DNA of 64,000 bases from JAVJST01 sp965229715 (GTDB lineage Bacteria > Pseudomonadota > Alphaproteobacteria > Rhodospirillales > Casp-alpha2): the NCBI GenBank assembly GCA_965229715.1, contig CBDDJL010000004.1, forward strand, positions 1-64,000, in the 5' to 3' direction. The notes under the pieces are model-generated. The model saw nothing but the letters and a program-made list of their open reading frames with translations. It was not told where the DNA came from and did not search any database. This document shows, piece by piece, positions 10,077 through 20,000 of this stretch (positions within the stretch are counted from its first letter, which is position 1; every line of letters starts with the position of its first letter). The translations under genes and the position numbers were made by a program.

Positions 10077-11204
10077 TCAGGCGGCCGCCGGTCGGCGTTC
10101 CGCAAGTTTCGACCATTCCGCGACAAACGCGTCGATGTCCGATTTGGTGGAGTTCCGGCCGAGGCTGACCCGAATCGCCGAGCCGGCCTCTTCCTCGCCA
10201 TAGCCCATCGCATCGAGTACGGCGCTCTTGCGCACCTTGCCCGACGAGCACGCCGCGCCGGCGCTGACGCTGATCCCGGCGAGATCGAGCGCCATGACCT
10301 GTGTCTCGCTCTCGACCCCGGTCAGAATGATGTTGCAGGTGTTCGGAAGCCGCGGCGCACGCGCGCCGGCAACTTCCGCCCGGTTGCCAAGCCTTTGTTC
10401 GAGTTCGTCGCGCAGGGCGCGGGTATGCTCCGCTTCCTCGCGCCAAGCGCTTGCCGTGGCCGCCGCAGCGGCGCCGAATCCGGCAATGCCAATCAGATTT
10501 TCCGTTCCCGAACGGTGATACCGTTCCTGTCCGCCGCCCCTGATCAGCGCGTCCGGACGGGCAGACGGATCAGCGGCGATCAACGCGCCGACACCCGCCG
10601 GCGCACCGATCTTGTGACCGGAAACCGCGTAGGTGTGCGCGCCCAGCGTGCGGGCATCGAAATCGATCTTGCCGGGCGCCTGCACGGCATCGCAATGGAG
10701 AATCGCGCCGGCACGGCGGACGACCTCGGCCGCTTCGGCGACGGGCTGAACGACCCCGGTTTCGTTGTTGGCAGCCATGATACAGACCAATGCGCCCTCG
10801 CCGTTTTCGGACAGCATCTCGCCCAGAGCCGCGAGGTCGACGACACCATCACGGTTCACGGGAACAACCTCGGCCCGCAGCGTGACCGTTGCAACGGACG
10901 GATGTTCGACGGCGGAAACCAGAACCCGGCGCGTGGACGCACCCTGGACGACCTGATTGTTGGCCTCGGTCCCGCCGGACGTGAACACGACGGCATCGCG
11001 GTCGACGCCGCAAAGCTCGGCGACCGCGTCGCGGGCACTCTCGATTTCGGCGCGTACGCGCCGGCCGTGCCGGTGCACGGACGATCCATTGCCGCCCAAC
11101 GCCAACGCACGTTCGACCGCTGCCCGCGCTTCCGGGCGCAGGTCGGCCGATGCATTGTGGTCGAGATAGACGGCGACGTTCATGACGTTCGAAAAATCCT
11201 TCAT
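10077..11204 (-). CDS. Cysteine desulfurase, NifS/IscS-like (class I)
   Basis: This 375-residue PLP-dependent desulfurase is distinct from SufS. The PLP lysine is in YAVSGHKIGAPAGVGAL and the class I loop Cys in SVSAGAACSSGKVRKS near residue 330. Its place between iscR and sufB is typical of alphaproteobacterial suf operons. Two starts are possible: ATG at 11204 (MKDFSNV) or ATG at 11183 (MNVAVYLDHNA). The second matches the family N-terminus better, but neither has a strong ribosome site. It could feed SufBCD or tRNA thiolation by MnmA; sequence alone does not decide. Confidence 0.9.
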   Translation of the reverse strand: MKDFSNVMNVAVYLDHNASADLRPEARAAVERALALGGNGSSVHRHGRRVRAEIESARDAVAELCGVDRDAVVFTSGGTEANNQVVQGASTRRVLVSAVEHPSVATVTLRAEVVPVNRDGVVDLAALGEMLSENGEGALVCIMAANNETGVVQPVAEAAEVVRRAGAILHCDAVQAPGKIDFDARTLGAHTYAVSGHKIGAPAGVGALIAADPSARPDALIRGGGQERYHRSGTENLIGIAGFGAAAAATASAWREEAEHTRALRDELEQRLGNRAEVAGARAPRLPNTCNIILTGVESETQVMALDLAGISVSAGAACSSGKVRKSAVLDAMGYGEEEAGSAIRVSLGRNSTKSDIDAFVAEWSKLAERRPAAA

Positions 11205-11218
11205 TGGGCCAATCGGTG

Positions 11219-11704
11219 TTACTCGGCGACACCCATGCGATCGATGCCCGGCGCGTCGCTTTCCGGCGTGAACAGAATACCGCCGGCGCCGAGAACACGA
11301 CGGTTAACGACATCGGCAAGGGAGACCGAGCTCAGGAACATATAAATCTGATTGCCGAGTTCCTGCCACAGGTCGTGAGTGATACATCGACCCTTGGCGC
11401 CGTGACAGCCGTCGGACGAACCCGGCGCGCAGCGGGTTGCCTTGATCGGCTCGTCGACGGCGATGATCACATCCGAGATCCTCAAATCGTCGAGGTCGCG
11501 GCCGATCAGATAGCCGCCGCCCGGACCGCGCACGCTGCGAACAAGACCGCCCCGACGCAACTTGCCGAACAACTGTTCGAGATACGAAAGCGAGATTTCC
11601 TGACGGTCCGCGATGTCGGCCAAAGCGACGGGCTTGCCATTCGAATGAAGCGCAAGATCGGCCATCGCCATGACGGCATATCGTCCCTTGGTGCTCAGTT
11701 TCAC
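11219..11704 (-). CDS. iscR: Rrf2-family Fe-S-sensing regulator IscR
   Basis: The 161-residue protein has a winged helix with DNA-reading segments near residues 25-60 (EISLSYLEQLFGKLRRGGLVRSVRGPGG, given here only as landmark ends EISLSY and RGPGG). It also has a Cys/His set, RCAPGSSDGCHGAKGRC followed by ITH, at about 92-112. That is the position of the [2Fe-2S] ligands in IscR, although the Cys spacing (x7, x6) is slightly wider than in E. coli. It lies between cysE and the desulfurase in the suf operon, and a candidate IscR operator is present upstream of cysE, suggesting feedback control. Confidence 0.92.
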   Translation of the reverse strand: MKLSTKGRYAVMAMADLALHSNGKPVALADIADRQEISLSYLEQLFGKLRRGGLVRSVRGPGGGYLIGRDLDDLRISDVIIAVDEPIKATRCAPGSSDGCHGAKGRCITHDLWQELGNQIYMFLSSVSLADVVNRRVLGAGGILFTPESDAPGIDRMGVAE

Positions 11705-11752
11705 GTCACTATCCTCCGAAATCGGATCGCGCGACGGCTCGTTGGCCGCGCA

Positions 11753-12529
11753 TTATCCGGTCTTCCGCTTGCCTGACGCCGACGCCGAGGAACGGCCGGC
11801 GTTCTTCTTACGGGTCGAGCTCGCCGCCTTGGCGCGCTTCGGCGCGGGCGGACTCTCCAATTCCTCGACCCGGCCGGACAGCCGGGCGATTTCCCGACGC
11901 AATTCGTCGATGGTTTGCACGACCGGATCTGGCCCATCGGTTGGCGTGCCATAGGCCTGGAACTTCTTGTGCGCTGCCTGATCCTTCGGCATCAGCACTT
12001 TTGCCGGCATACCGACCGCCGTCACATTGGCCGGGATGGATTTTGTCACGACCGAATTGGCGCCCACGCGCGAGCCGGCGCCAATGGTGATCGGACCGAG
12101 AACCGCCGCGCCGGAACCGATGATCGCGCCATCGCCGAGGGTCGGGTGGCGTTTCTGGCCGACTTGCGAGGCCGAATCCTCCGACGGTGAAATACCGCCG
12201 AGAGTGACGTCGTGATAGAGCGTCACGTCGTCGCCGATTTCGGACGTCTCACCGACGACGATGCCGGTGCCATGATCGATGACGAAGCGATGGCCGATAC
12301 GCGCACCCGGGTGAATCTCGATCGCCGTGAAGATCTTGCCGATGTGCGAAATGAATCGCGCCAGTAAGCGCCAATCCCGCAGCCAGAGCCAATGAGCGAT
12401 GCGATAAACTATCAGGGCATGGAATCCGGGGTAGCAAAGGACGATCTCCAGGCCCGACCGGGCTGCCGGATCGCGCTCCATGAAGGCGTTGATATCGTCC
12501 TTTAAGTTCTTGAACATGGCTGAATTCAC
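11753..12529 (-). CDS. cysE: Serine O-acetyltransferase CysE
   Basis: CysE makes O-acetylserine from serine and acetyl-CoA, the committed step to cysteine. The 258-residue protein has an alpha-helical N-terminus and a left-handed beta-helix of hexapeptide repeats. Catalytic landmarks include FVIDHGTGIVVGET and LYHDVTLGG, with a later IGSGAAVLGPITIGAGSRVG coil. The last 45 residues form a predicted helix followed by a Lys/Ala/Ser-rich tail (KRAKAASSTRKKNAGRS), longer than in enteric CysE. It is the first gene of the transcript that continues through iscR (48-base gap) into suf, tying cysteine supply to Fe-S assembly. Confidence 0.94.
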   Translation of the reverse strand: MNSAMFKNLKDDINAFMERDPAARSGLEIVLCYPGFHALIVYRIAHWLWLRDWRLLARFISHIGKIFTAIEIHPGARIGHRFVIDHGTGIVVGETSEIGDDVTLYHDVTLGGISPSEDSASQVGQKRHPTLGDGAIIGSGAAVLGPITIGAGSRVGANSVVTKSIPANVTAVGMPAKVLMPKDQAAHKKFQAYGTPTDGPDPVVQTIDELRREIARLSGRVEELESPPAPKRAKAASSTRKKNAGRSSASASGKRKTG

Positions 12530-12619
12530 ACTATTTTACGTCTGCCGGTCGTCGCGCTGATGCCGTGTGCAACAATTGCTGTTGCCGAGGCCCGATGCGA
12601 CGGGTTGGTGTTGAGGGGG

Positions 12620-12648
12620 AATATAGGAAGTCCGACTATTTTGATCAA
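12620..12648 (-). promoter_or_regulatory. Predicted sigma70 promoter of the cysE-iscR-suf operon
   Basis: Read on the minus strand, TTGATC (12648-12643) and TATATT (12625-12620) are separated by 17 bases, each differing from consensus at one or two positions. Transcription would start near 12612, giving a leader of roughly 83 bases to the cysE ATG. No comparable promoter is visible in the 48 bases between cysE and iscR, so this is probably the main operon promoter. Confidence 0.65.
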
Positions 12649-12652
12649 GTAT
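12628..12652 (-). promoter_or_regulatory. Candidate IscR type-1 operator overlapping the suf promoter
   Basis: The minus strand reads ATACTTGATC then AAAATAGTCGG over a 25-base span that covers the -35 box and most of the spacer of the predicted promoter. Against the E. coli type-1 IscR consensus, as I remember it (ATASYYGACT, four A/T-rich bases, YAGTCRRSTAT), I count 20 matches in 25. Occupancy would block RNA polymerase, as in enteric isc autoregulation. The regulator itself is the second gene of the operon. Confidence 0.55.
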
Positions 12653-12656
12653 TAAC

Positions 12657-12679
12657 GGGGGAAACTCTCTATTTCCCCC
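12657..12679. other. Perfect 8-bp hairpin in the cysE/hydrolase intergenic region
   Basis: GGGGGAAA (12657-12664) and TTTCCCCC (12672-12679) are perfectly complementary around a 7-base loop. The element lies upstream of the suf promoter and about 77 bases before the plus-strand hydrolase ATG. It has no T-tract on either strand, so it is not a standard terminator. It could be part of the hydrolase leader RNA or a protein site. The rest of the 226-base gap holds only the promoter and operator described. Confidence 0.5.
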
Positions 12680-12755
12680 TGAAATACCTTATTCAATTGA
12701 TCGGATATTCGAGTCACCGGGGTGTTATCCCCGACCGAGCTGCAGCGGAGATACA

Positions 12756-13403
12756 ATGCCTGAAGTAATTTTCAACGGCCCAGACGGGCGTATCGAAGGA
12801 CGCTATCACCACGCCAAGAACCCGACGGCGCCGATTGCGCTGCTGCTGCATCCGCATCCTCAGCATGGCGGCACCATGAACAACAAGGTCGTCTACGCCA
12901 TGTACCAGTGCTTCCTACAGCACGGATTTTCGGTGTTGCGCTTCAACTTCCGGGGCGTCGGCCGCTCGCAGGGAGAATTCGACAGCGGTCTTGGCGAGCT
13001 CAGCGATGCCGCCGCGGCGCTCGACTGGATGCAAATGCATAATCCGAACACGCGGGCATGCTGGATCGCCGGATTTTCATTCGGCGCCTGGATCTCCATG
13101 CAATTGATGATGCGCCGCCCGGAGATCACCGGATTCATCTCGGTCGCACCGCCGGCGAACACGAACGATTTCACCTTCCTCGCGCCCTGCCCGGCATCGG
13201 GCATGATTGTGCACGGCGCCGACGACGATGTCGTGCCGCAGGCTTCCGTCGACAAGCTGACGCAAAAGCTGTCGGCGCAGAAGAACATCGTCATCGATTA
13301 CCGGGTCGTGAAAGGCTGCGGCCACTTCTTCGCAAACCACATCGACACGCTGAGCGATCACGTGACGGATTACCTGTCGAAGATGCTGTCCGAGGCGGCC
13401 TGA
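12756..13403 (+). CDS. Alpha/beta hydrolase (dienelactone hydrolase-like fold)
   Basis: The 215-residue protein has an early LLLHPHPQHGGTMNNKVV motif (oxyanion region), the nucleophile Ser in AGFSFGAW (about residue 109), an acid in GADDDVVPQ (about 157) and a His in GCGHFF (about 186): a complete serine-hydrolase triad. This short subfamily is frequently adjacent to suf or iscR loci in alphaproteobacteria, by recollection. Its substrate is unknown. It is divergent from cysE and shares the regulatory intergenic region. Confidence 0.87.
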   Translation: MPEVIFNGPDGRIEGRYHHAKNPTAPIALLLHPHPQHGGTMNNKVVYAMYQCFLQHGFSVLRFNFRGVGRSQGEFDSGLGELSDAAAALDWMQMHNPNTRACWIAGFSFGAWISMQLMMRRPEITGFISVAPPANTNDFTFLAPCPASGMIVHGADDDVVPQASVDKLTQKLSAQKNIVIDYRVVKGCGHFFANHIDTLSDHVTDYLSKMLSEAA

Positions 13404-13464
13404 CGGTCGCCAGGCTTGGCGAATTACCCTATGATTGCCGCGCTTTCCCGGGGAGGCGTGTCGC

Positions 13465-14583
13465 ATGAAGATCGTCAGGGCATCCATCTACACCGTGGAC
13501 CTGCCCACCAAAGGCGGCGGCTATCGACGCAGCATCGGATTCGCGCCCGATGGCAACCTCAGCGTCATCGTTCGGCTCGACACGGACGAAGGCATTTCCG
13601 GCTACGGTGAAGTCAGCCCGATCGGCACCCATTACGGGCGGGGTTGGGGCGAGGCGGCATTGTCCGGAATCCCGTTGCTGGCCAGGATGATCATCGGCGA
13701 AGACCCGCTGCAGATCGAAAAACTCAACCGCATGTGGGACGTCAAGTTCAAGGACGACCAGTACGTCAAGTCGCCGGTCGACGTGGCGCTGTGGGATATC
13801 GCGGGCAAGGCGTCGGGTCGCCCCGTATGCCACCTGCTGGGCGGGCACTACGAGGGCGACATTCCGCTTTACCGCACGGTCCATCTGTTCCGCCAGCATG
13901 AGGACACGCCGGACGGCTGGGCACAGCGGTGCCGCGACTATCGGGCCGAGGGCGTTCGACACTTTCAGCTGAAGGGCGCGTCGGACCCCGACGCCGCCAT
14001 CGCGATCATCGAGGCGGTCTGCGACATCCTCGAACCGGGCGAAATGGCGCTTTGCGATGCCAACGGTGCGTGGCCGTTTGCCGACGCGGTACGGATTGCC
14101 GCCGGCGTGCGTGACCTGCCGATCATCATCGAGCAACCGTGCCGAACACTCGAGGAGTGCATCGCGTTTCGCAGGCGGTGCTGGAATCCGATCAAGCTCG
14201 ATGAATCCATCGAGACGATACAAGACCTCCTACGGGCCTGGAACGCCGGCGCCATGGATTACTGCACCATCAAGATCAGCCGGGTCGGTGGACTCAGCAA
14301 GGCCAGGCGAATGCGCGACGTTTGTGTCGACCTCGGGATCGGCGCCGTGCCCGACGACACCTGGGGCAGCGAGTTCGTTTCTTCCGCCCTCGCCCATTTT
14401 GCATGGAGCACACCCGCCAAGTATCGGCTGAATGCAACCGACCTGACAGACTATGTCGAGACGGTCACGGCAGACGGTCACATCCGCGCCAAGGACGGGC
14501 TGCTCGGCTTCAACGGCGCACCCGGTCTCGGCGTTACGCCGAAACCGGATGTCCTTGGCGAGCCCGTTCACGTCATCGAGTAG
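13465..14583 (+). CDS. Enolase-superfamily enzyme (mandelate racemase / muconate lactonizing group)
   Basis: This 372-residue protein has the MR/MLE capping domain first (MKIVRASIYTVDLPTKGGGY) and then the barrel. Metal ligands appear in LCDANGAWP, IIEQP and IKLDES, and the general-base region in IKISRVGGLSK. The opening VDLPTKGG resembles hydroxyproline-betaine epimerase or cis-3-hydroxyproline dehydratase members, so a role in proline-betaine or hydroxyproline metabolism is possible but unproven. Start ATG 13465 is chosen because a GGGGAGG site precedes it; an in-frame upstream ATG at 13435 lacks one. Confidence 0.88.
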   Translation: MKIVRASIYTVDLPTKGGGYRRSIGFAPDGNLSVIVRLDTDEGISGYGEVSPIGTHYGRGWGEAALSGIPLLARMIIGEDPLQIEKLNRMWDVKFKDDQYVKSPVDVALWDIAGKASGRPVCHLLGGHYEGDIPLYRTVHLFRQHEDTPDGWAQRCRDYRAEGVRHFQLKGASDPDAAIAIIEAVCDILEPGEMALCDANGAWPFADAVRIAAGVRDLPIIIEQPCRTLEECIAFRRRCWNPIKLDESIETIQDLLRAWNAGAMDYCTIKISRVGGLSKARRMRDVCVDLGIGAVPDDTWGSEFVSSALAHFAWSTPAKYRLNATDLTDYVETVTADGHIRAKDGLLGFNGAPGLGVTPKPDVLGEPVHVIE

Positions 14584-15676
14584 GCGCCTCAAATACCTGC
14601 CCGCCGGTGCACGGCGCGTCGACACCGGTCGTCGTCGGCAGACTGAGCGGCAGCCCCATCAACGAACGCACGGCCAGATAGGCGAAGGCTTCGGCCTCGA
14701 GCGCATCGCCGTTCCAGCCAACGGCATCGGCGGCCACCACCGGCACCTGCAATCGATCGGCCAGCGCCGCCATCATCGTCGCGTTGTGACGCCCGCCGCC
14801 GCACACGATCCATTGCACCGGCGCTTGCGGCAGATGGTCCCGCGCCGCCGCCACCGCCTCGACGCTGAACGCCAGCAACGTCGCGGCGCCGTCCTCGACG
14901 GACAGTCCCTCGATGGACGCGACATCGAAGGCATTACGGTCGAGCGATTTGGGCGGCGCCCCAACGAAATAGGAATGGTTCATCAACGCCGCGAGCGCAT
15001 CCCGGTCGACCGCACCGGTGGCCGCGAGTTTGCCGCCTTCGTCGCGTTTTGCACCGGTATGTCGGCGGCACCAGTCATCGAGCAAGGCATTGGCGGGCCC
15101 CGTATCGAAGGCAAGAATCGCATCGTCATCCGAGCCGAGCCACGTCACATTTCCGACGCCGCCAAGATTGAGCACACCGAGTGGTCGCGGCAGGCCTGCC
15201 GCCCGCGCCCGGTGATAGAGCGGCGCCAGCGGCGCGCCCTCGCCGCCACGGCGCATATCCTCCGAGCGAAAATCGGCGACGACGCGGATACCCGTGCTCG
15301 CCGCCAAGCGCGCCGCGTCCCCGATTTGACGCGTGACGCCGCTTTCCGGCGCGTGATGGACGGTCTGACCATGAAAGCCGATGACGGCAACCTCGTCCGG
15401 GGCGATGTGCGCGGCCGCCAACAAAGCGGCGACGGCCTCGACGTGGCGGTCGGTCAATTCCGTCTCGATTGCGGCGAAGTCTGGCTTGCGCTCCGGGTGC
15501 GGGCCGAGCAGCGACCGCAGCCGGGCCGCGAAATCGTCATCGTAGGCGAGCGACCGGGCCTTTCCGGTCGGCGTCACCTGTTCACCGTCGGTCTCGACCA
15601 GAGCGGCATCGATACCGTCCATGGAGGTTCCGGTCATCAAACCGACCGCCAGACACGTTTCGCGTTTCGGATTCAT
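14573..15676 (-). CDS. anmK: Anhydro-N-acetylmuramic acid kinase AnmK
   Basis: AnmK hydrolyses and phosphorylates 1,6-anhydro-MurNAc released during murein turnover, giving MurNAc-6-phosphate for recycling. The 367-residue protein shows the N-terminal signature GLMTGTSMDGIDAALVETDG, the GFHGQTVHHAPE segment, and a C-terminal VCGGGRHNATMM ATPase motif of the ASKHA fold. ATG 15676 (MNPKRETC) fits the family N-terminus; the frame is open 16 codons further. It converges with the enolase-superfamily gene (11-base overlap) and is divergent from tyrS. Confidence 0.94.
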   Translation of the reverse strand: MNPKRETCLAVGLMTGTSMDGIDAALVETDGEQVTPTGKARSLAYDDDFAARLRSLLGPHPERKPDFAAIETELTDRHVEAVAALLAAAHIAPDEVAVIGFHGQTVHHAPESGVTRQIGDAARLAASTGIRVVADFRSEDMRRGGEGAPLAPLYHRARAAGLPRPLGVLNLGGVGNVTWLGSDDDAILAFDTGPANALLDDWCRRHTGAKRDEGGKLAATGAVDRDALAALMNHSYFVGAPPKSLDRNAFDVASIEGLSVEDGAATLLAFSVEAVAAARDHLPQAPVQWIVCGGGRHNATMMAALADRLQVPVVAADAVGWNGDALEAEAFAYLAVRSLMGLPLSLPTTTGVDAPCTGGQVFEAPTR

Positions 15677-15773
15677 CAACTGGATCGGGGCTCTTCGGGA
15701 TTGTCGACCGCTGCGGGATTGCACTCATCCGCACGATAGCCTAAACCGGCGCGATTGTGAGGTTTCTTCGCCC

Positions 15774-17030
15774 ATGAGCACACACAAATCCGAATTCGTC
15801 CGCACCGTCGTCGAGCGCGGCTATCTGCACCAGTGCACCGATCTGGATGCGCTCGACGAGCTGATGGCCGCGGGCCCGGTGACGGCCTATATCGGCTTCG
15901 ACTGCACCGCCCCGAGTCTGCATGCCGGCAGCCTGCTGCCGATCATGCTGCTCCGCGTCCTTCAGCGCACGGGCCACAAACCCATCGTCCTGCTCGGCGG
16001 CGGCACCACACGCATCGGCGACCCGTCCGGCAAGGACGAAAGCCGCAAGATGCTGACGGATGAGGATATCGACGCCAACACGAAGGGCATCAAGAAGATA
16101 TTCGAGCGCTATCTGAGCTTCGGCGACGGCCCAACCGATGCGGTCATGGTCAACAACGCCGACTGGCTGCAAAGTCTCGGCTACATCGATTTTTTGCGTG
16201 ATTACGGCCGGCACTTCTCGGTCAACCGCATGCTCACGTTCGACAGCGTGAAATTACGGCTCGACCGCGAGCAACCGCTGACGTTTCTCGAGTTCAACTA
16301 CATGGTCCTGCAGGCCTACGACTTCGTCGAACTGGCCAAACGGTTCGACTGTCGGCTGCAGATGGGCGGCTCGGACCAATGGGGCAACATCGTCAACGGC
16401 GTCGAACTCGGCAGGCGCGTCGAAGGACAGCAACTGTTCGGCCTGACGTCGCCCCTGCTGACGACATCGTCGGGCGCCAAGATGGGCAAGACCGCAGACG
16501 GTGCAATCTGGCTCAACGAAGATCGGCTATCGGTCTACGATTACTGGCAGTACTGGCGAAATGCCGAAGATGCCGATATCGGGCGGTTTCTGCGCCTGTT
16601 TACGGATCTTCCCGAGGCCGAGATCAGCGATCTCGAAACCCGCACGGGCAGCGGCCTCAATGACGCCAAGAAAATCCTGGCGACCGAAGTCACCGCCCTG
16701 TGTCATGGCCGCGACCGGGCCGAAGAGGCCGCGGAAACCGCACGCAAGCTGTTCGAGGAAGGCGCATCCAGCGACGGCCTGCATACGATCACGGTTCCGC
16801 AGGCGGATCTCGAAACCGGAATCGCCATCTACGAATTGTTCCGTCAGGCCGGTCTCGCAAACTCGAACGGTGAAGCCCGGCGTCTCATCAAGGGCGGCGG
16901 CGCGAAGTTGAACGACGCGAAGATAGAGGACGAGACCGCAACGGCGGATCTTGGCGACCTCGGTGAAGACGGCGCCATCAAGCTGTCGGCCGGCAAGAAA
17001 CGACACGCGCTGGTCAAACCGGCGGATTAA
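15774..17030 (+). CDS. tyrS: Tyrosyl-tRNA synthetase
   Basis: The 418-residue class I synthetase charges tRNA-Tyr. It has the HIGH-like region SLHAGSLLP (about 44-52), tyrosine-pocket residues in YMVLQAYDF and QMGGSDQWGNI, the KMSKS-equivalent SSGAKMGKT (about 232-240) and a C-terminal S4 RNA-binding domain (ANSNGEARRLIKGGGAKLND). The ATG at 15774 gives the standard N-terminus MSTHKSEFVRTV; an earlier in-frame start at 15621 would lie inside anmK and is rejected. Confidence 0.96.
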   Translation: MSTHKSEFVRTVVERGYLHQCTDLDALDELMAAGPVTAYIGFDCTAPSLHAGSLLPIMLLRVLQRTGHKPIVLLGGGTTRIGDPSGKDESRKMLTDEDIDANTKGIKKIFERYLSFGDGPTDAVMVNNADWLQSLGYIDFLRDYGRHFSVNRMLTFDSVKLRLDREQPLTFLEFNYMVLQAYDFVELAKRFDCRLQMGGSDQWGNIVNGVELGRRVEGQQLFGLTSPLLTTSSGAKMGKTADGAIWLNEDRLSVYDYWQYWRNAEDADIGRFLRLFTDLPEAEISDLETRTGSGLNDAKKILATEVTALCHGRDRAEEAAETARKLFEEGASSDGLHTITVPQADLETGIAIYELFRQAGLANSNGEARRLIKGGGAKLNDAKIEDETATADLGDLGEDGAIKLSAGKKRHALVKPAD

Positions 17031-17036
17031 TCCCGT

Positions 17037-20000
17037 TCACTGTTTGCCTTTGGCCCCGGTCGGCGCTTCGCCGTTATCGGTGGTTTTCGTGCCGCCGTCG
17101 AATACGGAAAACACATTGCGCAATATTCCCGGCGTGAATGCGCTGAGCGCGTTGACCGATACGTCGGGATCGTCGCGTGAACCGGTCATGGCATAACGCG
17201 CGGCAAAGACGCCGCCGCCTTCTTCGCCGCCGCTGAAAATCGAACCGAGAAGCGGGACGTTGTTGAGGATGCTGTTCAACAGATAGGCCGGCACCACGGT
17301 ACCCTCGATATCGACAACGTCCGCGTGGGTGTAAATCTTGCCGTTGGCGGTAAAACCCAATGACGGCCCATTGGCTTGCGCCGACTTCATTTCGAGAATG
17401 CCATCGGAAAAACGGAACGGAATCTTCATCCGGTCGAATGCGAGTCCCTCTCCGGTCAGGGACTCAAGGATGCCGGTCAGCGACATGACACTGACGACCT
17501 TTGTCAGGGTCGGCGCGTTGATAACCCTGAAATCGGTAATCTCCATGATACCGTTCAGGGGCTCGCCGGGCTCGCTGTCTTCGAAGCGGCCAACGAGGTT
17601 GAACTCGCCGCCAATCATGTTGTCGTTGATCCGAAGAAGCCTGAGGACCGAACCGGCGTCACGCGACCACATGGTCAGGAGCCGCGTGGCCGGCGTCGAG
17701 TCGGACGGCGCAAGCTTGATCTCGAGTTGCTCGTTGCCCTCAACGACAGTGGTAATGTAAATCGTCTGCCACGCCGCGTTTTCGCGAACGAAAGCGCTTG
17801 TCATGTTGTCGACGTGTTCGTCCGTGGACAGCCAAATCCGATCGAATTGTGCCGACACGCTCATATCGGGCAAGAGAGAGTCACCCGACTCAAGAATATC
17901 GCCCTCGAAAATATCATCCCATATCCCCGCCAGATCCAGCGCTGCGCCCTGAAAATCAGCATCCCAAACGCCCCCGCCGCGTGGAATCAGCAGCGCTTTG
18001 ACGTCGCTGCGGCCGACCTTGACTTCCTCTAGGTCGACCCGCGAAAGGCGCAAGTCCTCGCCGGCGTAGGATGCGCTGCCGCGGATCGAGAGATCGGGCG
18101 CCTTGATGCGGAACGACGGGATTTCGACAATCTGTGCATCGCGTAGCCGGACCTCGACGTTTGCCTCGCCCGCCTCGCCGGATTTCTTGCGCCATTCCAG
18201 CGCCGACAAGTCGATTTCGATTCCGGTCAGGTCGCCTCTCGCGCTGAGCACGGCCTCGCCGTCCCGGTTTTCGATGACGTTGAGCCAGAGCGGCATGTCG
18301 CCGCGCATCAGGTCGCCCGAGAACGGTCTGGTATCGACGCCGAGATCGGCCAAGGATTCGACCTGATCGAGCCATACGTTCAGAGTATAGGTATTGCGCA
18401 CCGGCAATAGCTCGTCGAACTCCTGCCGCCAATTGATATTCGTCGCATACCCGGCAAGCCGAAGGTCGCCGATAACATCCATTCCCGTATCGCCGATATC
18501 GATCTCGAACTCGGCATCTTCCACGTCCAGACCGAACAGGCCGGCGGGAATGGACGCGTTCCGGACATCCGCTAGCACAGCCATCTTCACGTGCGACCAG
18601 TCAAGATCGACCCTGAGCGGAAAATCGAACGTCAATTCCGCCTCCCCGGTGCCGGACGCGACCGAGGGGTCGAAGCCGATCTCGTCGGGGTCCATGATCG
18701 GTTCCCTGTCGACCAGTTCCATCGCGCTCCTGAACGGGCCGGTCGCGAACACCTCGATGTGCGCGCGCTCGATATTGGTCCTCAGATCATAGAGACGGAC
18801 CTGCGCACGATCGCTCTTGAGACCGAACGACGATGCGTCCCGGATATCGAAGACGATCTGATCCTGATCGAATGTCGCGACCCCGGTCCCACCCGTGACG
18901 TCCGGCATCGCGTCGATGTACGTCAGGGAGACGTCCTCGAACGCGAAGCCGCCGTCAAGACGATCGAGGGCGAACCCGCCATCGGCCTCGACGCCGCCCT
19001 CAAGCTCCACTTGAAGCTCGGAAACGCGACCGGACGTAACCTGGGGGATAACCCAATCATAGGCATCCTCTGCCACGCTACGTGGCCAGTATATGGGGAA
19101 ATCCTCAACCATCAGCGGCGTCGTGGAAACCGACAGCGAAACGGCCGGACGCCCCTGCAAGCCGTCGATCAGCCCTTCGGCATTGAAGCTGACGCGGCCT
19201 GAATCGAGGCGCAGCTCGTCAAGCCTCAACCTGTCTTCGCCACCCTGATAGCTGCCGGAAAACGACAATCCGCTCAGCGGAATCAAATGCCCATCGTCGA
19301 GGGGCAAAGGCAGAACCGTTCCCGGTGCAAAAGATGCATCAAGTTGCTGGATCGATAACCGGCCGATGGTCGTATCGAAGCGCCCCGCAAGATGAATGTC
19401 GCTCGCAACGACCACCGTGCCTATAGGCGGCGGCAAGACCACTTCGCCCTCGCCGCCGGTAAGGTCGAACCGTAAATTCCCGAGCTGGCCGTTCAGGTTC
19501 GCGTCAAGCGTCACGAGTCCCTCTAGCGGCATGTTCAGCCGGCCAAGCGGTGCGGCCTCGGGCGCAACGCCGGCGAGAATCGACGGCGTCAATCCATCGA
19601 ACGATACGCCCGCATCGATGCGGCCCGATTCGCCATCGATGTTGGCGGTAATGAGGAATTCGGCAACCCGGTCGCCGAGAGTCACGAAAAACGACGACGA
19701 CAGAGCAATGCCGTCGTCGATCCGCCGCAGCGTAATCTGCGCATCCGGCGTGGCCCAGGACCGGCCTGCCAAACGATCGATGACGACCACGTCCGCGTTC
19801 GTGATCCTGACGCGGGAGAGATAGTGCAGCGCCTTTTTCTCGCTGCCTTTGCCCGAGACCATGGCGATCAGATCTTTCGGGTCGACAAGCGAACCGCTCT
19901 CCTCGGTCGAGAAACCGAGACCGAAGTGGCCCGTTTCGTCGCGCAGGATCGTGAAAGTCGGGTCGAAGAATTCGAGCTCGGCCGCCGCGATCACGCCGCG

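Noticed and set aside
12565..12768. 67-codon frame in the cysE/hydrolase gap
   Set aside because: It crosses the promoter, operator and hairpin, has no ribosome site and runs into the hydrolase start.
14453..15739. 428-codon plus-strand frame opposite anmK
   Set aside because: AnmK motifs on the other strand are complete; this frame has no recognisable fold.
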